A stretch of 9,565 nucleotides of DNA, taken from positions 1 through 9,565 of the forward strand of contig CANQYA010000034.1 in the NCBI GenBank assembly GCA_947627965.1. The letters run 5' to 3'. Position numbers and translations under genes: made by a program. The notes beneath the pieces are model-generated. The model was not told the origin of the DNA and made no database searches. It was given only the letters and a program-made list of their open reading frames with translations. This document shows positions 4,956 to 9,565 of this stretch, piece by piece (position 1 is the stretch's first letter; every line of letters begins with the position of its first letter). Origin of the DNA: an uncultured Bacilli bacterium (GTDB taxonomy: Bacteria; Bacillota_I; Bacilli_A; RF39; UBA660).

Positions 4956-6281
4956 TTAAGGATTGATGCGATTAGGTCCTCTAAATAAGAATTGTGACTC
5001 TTTGACACTAGGAATGTTTAATAAAAGCATTGTAAGACGGTCTACGCCAATAGCAAAACCACCGTGAGGAGGACAACCATATTTAAAGAACTCTAAATAA
5101 AATTCGACATCTTTTCCTAATCCTTTTTCTTTAGCTACTTGACAAATTTTATCGTAACGATGTTCTCTTTGAGCACCACTAGTTATCTCGACACCACGCC
5201 AAATTAAGTCATATCCTTGTAAAACACCTTCGTCGTTACGCATATGATAGAAAGCACGTTTTTCAGCTGGATAATCAATAACAAACATAAATTCATGATT
5301 ATACTTATCTTTAGCAAGACGAGCAACTAATCGTTCAGCTTCAGTAGTTAAGTCTTTCATTTCACTTTCAGCTACTTTATAATTATATCTTTCTTCTAAC
5401 TCTTTATATATATCTTTTAAAGACATACATGGAAAAGGTAAAGTAGGAACAACAATATCAATATCATATAATTCTTTAATTTTAGAACCTAATTCGTCTT
5501 TTAACTTTTGTAAACCGTAAGTAATCATTTCGGCTTCTAAATCCATAACATCATGAAAACTGTTAATATAACTAAATTCAATGTCAAAAGATGTAAACTC
5601 AGTCGCATGACGATTAGTATTAGAATTTTCAGCTCTAAAACATGGAGCTACTTCAAAAATACGATTGAACCCACTGGCCATAGCCATCTGTTTATAGAAT
5701 TGTGGCGATTGAGCAAGATACGCAGGATTATCAAAGTATTTAACCTCAAAAACTTCACTACCTGACTCACTTGCTGCACCAATTAATTTAGGAGTATGAA
5801 TTTCGATAAAATCATTATTGTATAAATATTCACGCATATATTTAATTAAAGTACTTTGAACTTGGAAAATAAAAGCATTTTTAGGATTACGTAAATCAAT
5901 AAAACGATAATCTAATCTCGTATCTAAATTAACATTATCTAAATCTTTATAATTAAAAGGTAATTCTTCACTTTCATTTTTACTAGTTACCATTATACTA
6001 CTAGGTATTATTTCCATACCATTTAATTTAACATTAGGGTTTTCTATTACTTTACCTTTTATTTTTAAGGTGCTTTCCGCTGTTAACTCGTCAACTATAG
6101 CAACTAATTCTTTATTTTCTTCATTACTTTTCTCAATAGTTAACTGTACTTTACCAGTTTCGTCTCTTAAAATAACAAATTGAACCCACTTAATATTGCG
6201 AATATTATCGACGAAACCTTGGACTTCTACTTCTTGTCCGTAATAATTTTTTAATTCGCTAATTTTTATTTTTTTTAACAT
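4956..6281 (-). CDS. aspS: Aspartyl-tRNA synthetase, archaeal/eukaryal (short) type
   Basis: AspRS charges tRNA-Asp with aspartate in the cytoplasm. At 441 residues it lacks the large GAD insertion of the usual bacterial enzyme (about 590 residues) and matches the archaeal-type class IIb form. An OB-fold anticodon-binding domain covers about 1-105. Motif 1 is near I159-E-I-H-T-P-K, with the Q191-S-P-Q-F-Y-K-Q segment after it. Motif 2 begins F215-R-A-E and includes R224-H. The S368-G-A-Q-R-E-H-R-Y-D segment distinguishes it from AsnRS, and motif 3 is G407-G-F-A-I-G-V-D-R. The tail F-R-G-P-N-R differs from the F-P-R-D form common in archaea. Archaeal-type AspRS can be non-discriminating and also charge tRNA-Asn; the window cannot settle this. 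The ribosome binding site GAAGGAG lies in the last codons of hisS, so the two genes are probably translationally coupled. Confidence 0.94.
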   Translation of the reverse strand: MLKKIKISELKNYYGQEVEVQGFVDNIRNIKWVQFVILRDETGKVQLTIEKSNEENKELVAIVDELTAESTLKIKGKVIENPNVKLNGMEIIPSSIMVTSKNESEELPFNYKDLDNVNLDTRLDYRFIDLRNPKNAFIFQVQSTLIKYMREYLYNNDFIEIHTPKLIGAASESGSEVFEVKYFDNPAYLAQSPQFYKQMAMASGFNRIFEVAPCFRAENSNTNRHATEFTSFDIEFSYINSFHDVMDLEAEMITYGLQKLKDELGSKIKELYDIDIVVPTLPFPCMSLKDIYKELEERYNYKVAESEMKDLTTEAERLVARLAKDKYNHEFMFVIDYPAEKRAFYHMRNDEGVLQGYDLIWRGVEITSGAQREHRYDKICQVAKEKGLGKDVEFYLEFFKYGCPPHGGFAIGVDRLTMLLLNIPSVKESQFLFRGPNRINP

Positions 6282-6283
6282 TT

Positions 6284-7648
6284 TTATTCTCCTTCCTCAT
6301 GATGACATTTACAGTCGTGATGATGGCAACTACATTCTATGTCACTAGTTAAGTCTTCGTTTTCATTAATGTACTCTTCGTCTTGTAAAACTTCGTCAAA
6401 ATAATATAATAAATAATCTAATTCAAGTGTAATTTCTTCTTTAGTTATATTATTTTTAACTTTTATTTCATTTTTAGCTAAGTCTTTATCATTTAAAATT
6501 ATCAAATATTTAGCATTAAGGCGATCAGCTTGCTTAAATTGTCCTTTTAAATTACGATCAGTATAGTCCATTTCTACTTTAAAACCACTCATTCTTAGAC
6601 TTTGAACTAAAGTAACTGCATAATTCTTTTCGGTATCGGAAACAGCCATAACAAATATTTCGACATCGTCTTTTATATCTAGGTCGATATTTTCTAAATC
6701 TAGTGCCATCATAAGACGCCCTATCCCACAAGCAAAACCGACACCAGGCGTTTTAGGTCCATCTAAAAGTTCTACTAAGCCATTATATCTTCCTCCTGCC
6801 CCTAATACATTATTAGAGCCAAAGCCTTCCACATGAGCTTCTATTTCAAAAACAGTATGGTTATAATAGTCAAGTCCTCTTACTAATTTAGGATCTACTT
6901 CGTAATCTACTTCTAAAGCCTTTAAATATTCTTTTACTTTTTCAAAACGAAGATTACTTTCTTCATTCAAGTAATCGAGAGTTTTAGGAGCATTCTTTAA
7001 AATAGGATTATCTTTATCTACTTTACAATCTAAAATACGTAAAGGATTTTTAACAAAGCGCTCTTGACAATCTTCGCAAAAACTACTAATATGTGGTTCA
7101 AAATATTTTTTTAAAGCTTCGCGATAATTATTACGTGACGCATTATCTCCTAAAGAATTTATCTTAACTTTTATTTCTTGTAGACCAAGTATTTTAAATA
7201 AATTTACAGGAATACTTATTACTTCAGCATCACTTAAAGGATCGTCACTACCTAAAAGTTCTACTCCAAATTGTGTAAGTTCACGATCGCGACCTGATTG
7301 CGGACGTTCATAACGATACATTGTTCCATTATAATATAGTTTTACAGGATTAGGCATATTACCATACATTTTATTTTCGATATAACTTCTTACAATACCC
7401 GCTGTTCCTTCAGGACGTAAAGTCATTTTACGATTAGCTCGGTCGACGAAATCATAAGTTTCTTTGGTAACAACATCCGTTGTCTCCCCCATTCCCCTAT
7501 GAAAAACCTCACTCGATTCAAAAATAGGCGTTCTAATATAACTGTAATTATACTTTTCCATTAATGAATCTATTACTTTGTTTACATATTGCCATTTTTT
7601 AGCTTCCGTGCCATATATGTCATGGCATCCTTTTGGTTTTGTTACCAT
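6284..7648 (-). CDS. hisS: Histidyl-tRNA synthetase with a Cys/His-rich C-terminal tail
   Basis: HisRS attaches histidine to tRNA-His. The 454-residue protein carries L77-R-P-E-G-T-A, motif 2 around Y111-R-Y-E-R-P-Q-S-G-R, the histidine-specific signature L255-V-R-G-L-D-Y-Y, G285-G-R-Y and motif 3 at P301-G-V-G-F-A-C-G-I-G-R. A C191-E-D-C pair sits in the insertion domain. The anticodon-binding domain covers about 328-418. About 30 residues beyond the usual end are acidic, then close with C439-S-C-H-H-H-D-C-K-C-H-H, a likely metal-binding cluster. The start at 7648 follows GAGAGGGTG; an upstream in-frame codon at 7681 lies within the T-box terminator and is rejected. It is the first gene of the hisS-aspS operon, with a 2-nt gap to aspS. 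Confidence 0.96.
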   Translation of the reverse strand: MVTKPKGCHDIYGTEAKKWQYVNKVIDSLMEKYNYSYIRTPIFESSEVFHRGMGETTDVVTKETYDFVDRANRKMTLRPEGTAGIVRSYIENKMYGNMPNPVKLYYNGTMYRYERPQSGRDRELTQFGVELLGSDDPLSDAEVISIPVNLFKILGLQEIKVKINSLGDNASRNNYREALKKYFEPHISSFCEDCQERFVKNPLRILDCKVDKDNPILKNAPKTLDYLNEESNLRFEKVKEYLKALEVDYEVDPKLVRGLDYYNHTVFEIEAHVEGFGSNNVLGAGGRYNGLVELLDGPKTPGVGFACGIGRLMMALDLENIDLDIKDDVEIFVMAVSDTEKNYAVTLVQSLRMSGFKVEMDYTDRNLKGQFKQADRLNAKYLIILNDKDLAKNEIKVKNNITKEEITLELDYLLYYFDEVLQDEEYINENEDLTSDIECSCHHHDCKCHHEEGE

Positions 7649-7668
7649 AATTTCACCCTCTCTAAAAT

Positions 7669-7716
7669 AAAAAGATGCCACCCATAAGGACGAGATATTA
7701 CTCGTGGTGCCACCTT
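7669..7716 (-). terminator. T-box regulated transcription terminator
   Basis: AAGGTGGCACC (7716-7706) pairs with GGTGGCATCTT on the 3' side with a single G-G mismatch and one G-U pair, topped by ACGAG/CTCGT and a bulge, then TTTTT-A-TTTT. Because its 5' arm contains the T-box sequence, it is mutually exclusive with the tRNA-stabilised antiterminator. Confidence 0.8.
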
Positions 7717-7863
7717 AATTTCATAATTAATATGCTTTAAATTCTTAACGCGAATACACGGTTCTATTACAGGGAAGTGTCATTCATTATAATACGATAA
7801 GTATTTCCATCAACCATACTCTTTCTATTAATCAATTATAACTACTCTTCTTCCATAGAAATC
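7669..7863 (-). promoter_or_regulatory. T-box riboswitch leader of the hisS-aspS operon
   Basis: T-box leaders sense uncharged tRNA and permit read-through when it is bound. The T-box sequence AAGGTGGCACCACG occupies 7716-7703, close to the consensus AGGGTGGNACCGCG. Stem I is closed by TTCTAT (7860-7855) with ATAGAA (7767-7762) and by GGAA(G) (7854-7850) with (C)TTCC (7777-7773). An AGTA on the 5' side (7849-7845 region) is the usual specifier-loop S-turn strand. Opposite it stands GACAC (7781-7777), where an Asp codon and a His codon overlap. The variable base of the TGGN bulge is C7709, which pairs with discriminator G73. That suits tRNA-Asp better than tRNA-His, which normally has C73. Confidence 0.92.
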
Positions 7864-7869
7864 ACTTAT

Positions 7870-7898
7870 ATTTTAAAATATTAATTGAAAAAATGCAA
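7870..7898 (-). promoter_or_regulatory. Promoter of the hisS-aspS T-box operon
   Basis: TTGCAT (7898-7893) and TAAAAT (7875-7870) on the minus strand are separated by 17 bp, which places +1 at about 7863, a few bases before the first strand of T-box stem I. It lies 14 bp after the stop codon of the small membrane-protein gene. Confidence 0.65.
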
Positions 7899-7912
7899 CA
7901 ACTTTTAACAAA

Positions 7913-8038
7913 TTATTCGTTATCAGTTATATCTAATTTTATTTTATCTTCGATACCTTTTTGATTAATTAAAACAGTAGTGACAACTATCAATAAAATT
8001 ATTAAAATAACCATACTAATTAAAAGTTTATCTTTCAT
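7913..8038 (-). CDS. 41-residue single-pass membrane protein of unknown function
   Basis: An ATG at 8038 opens a 41-codon frame ending in TAA. The start is backed by AAGGGTGG about 4 nt upstream, a good ribosome binding site for so short a frame. The product begins M-K-D-K, then has one hydrophobic helix (about L5-L23, ending V-V-T-T-V-L-I), then a polar, charged tail (Q-K-G-I-E-D-K-I-K-L-D). Topology is therefore probably N-in with about 17 residues outside, or an uncleaved anchor. It lies between the PncC-like gene (60 nt upstream) and the hisS promoter. I do not recognise a family. The supporting evidence is the ribosome binding site, the helix and the lack of any other explanation for the interval. 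Confidence 0.62.
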   Translation of the reverse strand: MKDKLLISMVILIILLIVVTTVLINQKGIEDKIKLDITDNE

Positions 8039-8098
8039 TCTACCACCCTTTTAATACTAACTCTTTTATGTGTTAAAAAAGTGAATATCTTATGAAAT

Positions 8099-8566
8099 TT
8101 ATTTAATTATTTTCAATAATTCGTTAACAATAACATCAATTACTAATTGTTTATTTTGACTTCTACAATCTTCTAATACTTTAACTTCTTTATTATAAAA
8201 TTTATTATTATCACGATCATAAATACTTATATAGACAATATTATCTTCACCATATAAATTATTTTTATCAATTCTATTTAATTTACCAGTTACCCCTACT
8301 CCATAATGGGAATTAGTAAAAAGACTAATTGTTTTACTCATTTCGTTAGCTGTTTCATTACTATAAACTGTATATTTATCAATTATTTCTTTTCTTACCC
8401 CCATTTTTATTTTAGCATTGTTAGAATAAGTTACTGCTCCATAGTTAAAGACATTACTAGCTCCTTCAATATCAGTAATACTATTACAGATAGCTCCCCC
8501 CGTACAAGACTCCATTACCGCTATCGTTTTATTTAGATTAGTTAAAATAGTAATAACTTCTTTCAT
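8099..8566 (-). CDS. PncC/CinA C-terminal-type nicotinamide-nucleotide amidohydrolase, divergent
   Basis: The family deamidates nicotinamide mononucleotide to nicotinic acid mononucleotide in NAD recycling; in many bacteria the domain is the C-terminal half of competence protein CinA. This 155-residue protein is the stand-alone form with no N-terminal CinA domain. The signature M18-E-S-C-T-G-G and the segment I30-T-D-I-E-G-A-S-N-V-F-N-Y-G-A-V-T-Y47-S-N are clear. The second active-site loop, normally T-G-I-A-G-P-G-G, is replaced by T94-G-K-L-N-R-I-D-K-N, so glycines and proline are lost and activity may have changed. The start at 8566 has GAGGTG 5-6 nt upstream. It lies 39 nt after alaS with no terminator between, so it is probably co-transcribed with alaS. 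Confidence 0.85.
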   Translation of the reverse strand: MKEVITILTNLNKTIAVMESCTGGAICNSITDIEGASNVFNYGAVTYSNNAKIKMGVRKEIIDKYTVYSNETANEMSKTISLFTNSHYGVGVTGKLNRIDKNNLYGEDNIVYISIYDRDNNKFYNKEVKVLEDCRSQNKQLVIDVIVNELLKIIK

Positions 8567-8605
8567 TATTTCACCTCACAATAATTGTAAAAATAATAAT
8601 TAAAA

Positions 8606-9565
8606 TTATATTTTTTCTTTAATATATGTAAATATTTCTTCTAAATTACTAGTAGTTTTACCGCCACCTTGAGCAAAAGTAGGACTACCTCCTCCATTAC
8701 CACCCATTTTAAGTGATACTTCTTTTACTAAAGAACCAGCATTAACATCAATATTACTACGGCAAATAAAAGATACACTATTTTCTTTAACATTAGCAAT
8801 AAAAATTAATCCTTCTTTAATTTGTACTAATAAATTATCAATTATTCTTTTTAATACTTCATTATCATAATTATCTACTCTTTTAATAATTACATTATAA
8901 TTATTAATATTTTCTATTGTTTCTAAGAAAGAACTTAAGTCATTAGCTTTATTATTAATTCTTTCTAAATTATATTCTTTTTCTAAGTTTTTAACTTCTT
9001 CTTGAATAGTATCTAATTTATTTTTATAAAGTAATATATCTTGGTAAGAAGATGGATTAATATTATCTAGCAATACATCAAAAGATAAATTAATTCCTTC
9101 ATTATGAGCTTTATCTAATATTGTTTTAGCTTTATTAATAAGTTTTTTTATTTCTTCTTGGTAATTATTAATAACTTCTCCTACTATCTTAGGAATATTA
9201 TCATTAGTAGTAGCTTCAATACGATAAATATTACTTCCTTTAGATTCTACTTTAGTAATAGCCATTTTGTTAATATCACCACTATTACTTACATGAGTAC
9301 CACCACATAATTCAATAGACGAACCAATAGTAACAACGCGAACTATATCTTTATATTTTTCACTAAATAGAGCCATTGCCCCTAATTCTTTAGCTTCCTC
9401 TAAAGGCATTTCTTTAATCACTACAGGACTTTGCTTATTAATTTTTTCATTACATAAATTTTCTACTTTAATAATATCTTCTTCTTTTATTTTACCTGTA
9501 AAAGTAAAGTCAAAACGTAATCTTTCATCATCGACATAACTACCTGCTTGGTGAATATTACTTGA
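8606..9565 (-). CDS. alaS: Alanyl-tRNA synthetase, C-terminal part (5' end outside the window)
   Basis: AlaRS charges tRNA-Ala and edits mischarged Ser and Gly. The open frame continues past position 9421 to the right edge, so 319 C-terminal residues are visible; no start codon is needed inside. The first visible segment includes H-Q-A-G-S-Y-V-D-D-E-R-L-R-F-D-F, the conserved entry to the editing domain. The editing-domain metal site C-G-G-T-H-V, the R-I-E-A turn, a coiled-coil stretch of about 100 residues (I-N-N-Y-Q-E-E-I onward), and the C-terminal DHHA1 (C-Ala) domain with G-G-N-G-G-G-S-P-T-F-A-Q-G-G-G-K follow in normal order. Nothing looks broken. The gene is followed by the PncC-like gene. 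Confidence 0.96.
   Translation of the reverse strand, partial: SSNIHQAGSYVDDERLRFDFTFTGKIKEEDIIKVENLCNEKINKQSPVVIKEMPLEEAKELGAMALFSEKYKDIVRVVTIGSSIELCGGTHVSNSGDINKMAITKVESKGSNIYRIEATTNDNIPKIVGEVINNYQEEIKKLINKAKTILDKAHNEGINLSFDVLLDNINPSSYQDILLYKNKLDTIQEEVKNLEKEYNLERINNKANDLSSFLETIENINNYNVIIKRVDNYDNEVLKRIIDNLLVQIKEGLIFIANVKENSVSFICRSNIDVNAGSLVKEVSLKMGGNGGGSPTFAQGGGKTTSNLEEIFTYIKEKI

Noticed and set aside
5553..5765. Plus-strand open frame inside aspS
   Set aside because: It overlaps conserved AspRS motif 2 on the other strand.
8306..8536. Plus-strand open frame inside the PncC-like gene
   Set aside because: It is antisense to the E-S-C-T-G-G region and has no ribosome binding site.
9419..9421. 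GTG at 9421 as the start of a separate short AlaRS-like protein
   Set aside because: The frame stays open to the window edge and upstream residues match AlaRS, so this is an internal valine codon.
1..9565. CRISPR arrays, tRNA genes, rRNA genes and a complete mobile element
   Set aside because: I saw no regularly spaced repeats, cloverleaf with CCA end, rRNA signature or transposase or integrase gene in either strand.

Overview
The window comes from a very AT-rich Bacillota-like bacterium, probably an uncultured gut Bacilli/Mollicutes-type lineage. The support is low GC, strong GGAGG-type ribosome binding sites, a T-box riboswitch, a Firmicutes-style 6S RNA, a Gram-positive-type LexA, and the gene order hisS-aspS-6S RNA-tcdA, which I recall from Bacillus subtilis (hisS-aspS-bsrA-yrvM). 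Tryptophan is encoded by TGG, and TGA appears to end tcdA, so the standard bacterial code applies rather than the mycoplasma one. The lineage is an inference; there is no rRNA to confirm it.

Left end (1-838). The first 32 bases hold the start of a minus-strand gene whose ten visible residues look like a RecA N-terminus. A spacer with a 24-bp direct repeat follows, then a well-formed lexA promoter carrying two tandem AAAC-N4-GTTT operators, then lexA itself and its terminator.

Middle (826-4955), all on the minus strand. Reading in transcription direction, a three-gene cassette lies downstream of the aspS terminator: a small secreted TasA/camelysin-like protein, an ER/SipW-type signal peptidase fused to a large multi-pass membrane domain, and a two-pass membrane protein resembling DUF5305. 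The cassette ends in a strong hairpin. It is followed by the 6S RNA gene, with its own promoter, closing helix and terminator, and then by tcdA, which starts only 18 nt after the 6S terminator. The cassette therefore sits between aspS and 6S RNA, which are adjacent in B. subtilis. It is the most distinctive accessory feature here: a candidate one-substrate fibre or surface-protein export system.

Right part (4956-9565), minus strand. alaS (3' part only), a stand-alone PncC/CinA-C-like gene, a 41-residue membrane protein, and then a T-box leader controlling hisS-aspS. The T-box specifier region reads GACAC, so Asp (GAC) and His (CAC) codons overlap. The antiterminator variable base and the local pairing both favour tRNA-Asp. 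AspRS is of the short archaeal type, and HisRS carries a Cys/His-rich C-terminal tail.

Together the window combines translation and tRNA-quality genes (alaS, hisS, aspS, tcdA), global transcription control (6S RNA, LexA) and one inserted envelope/secretion cassette.
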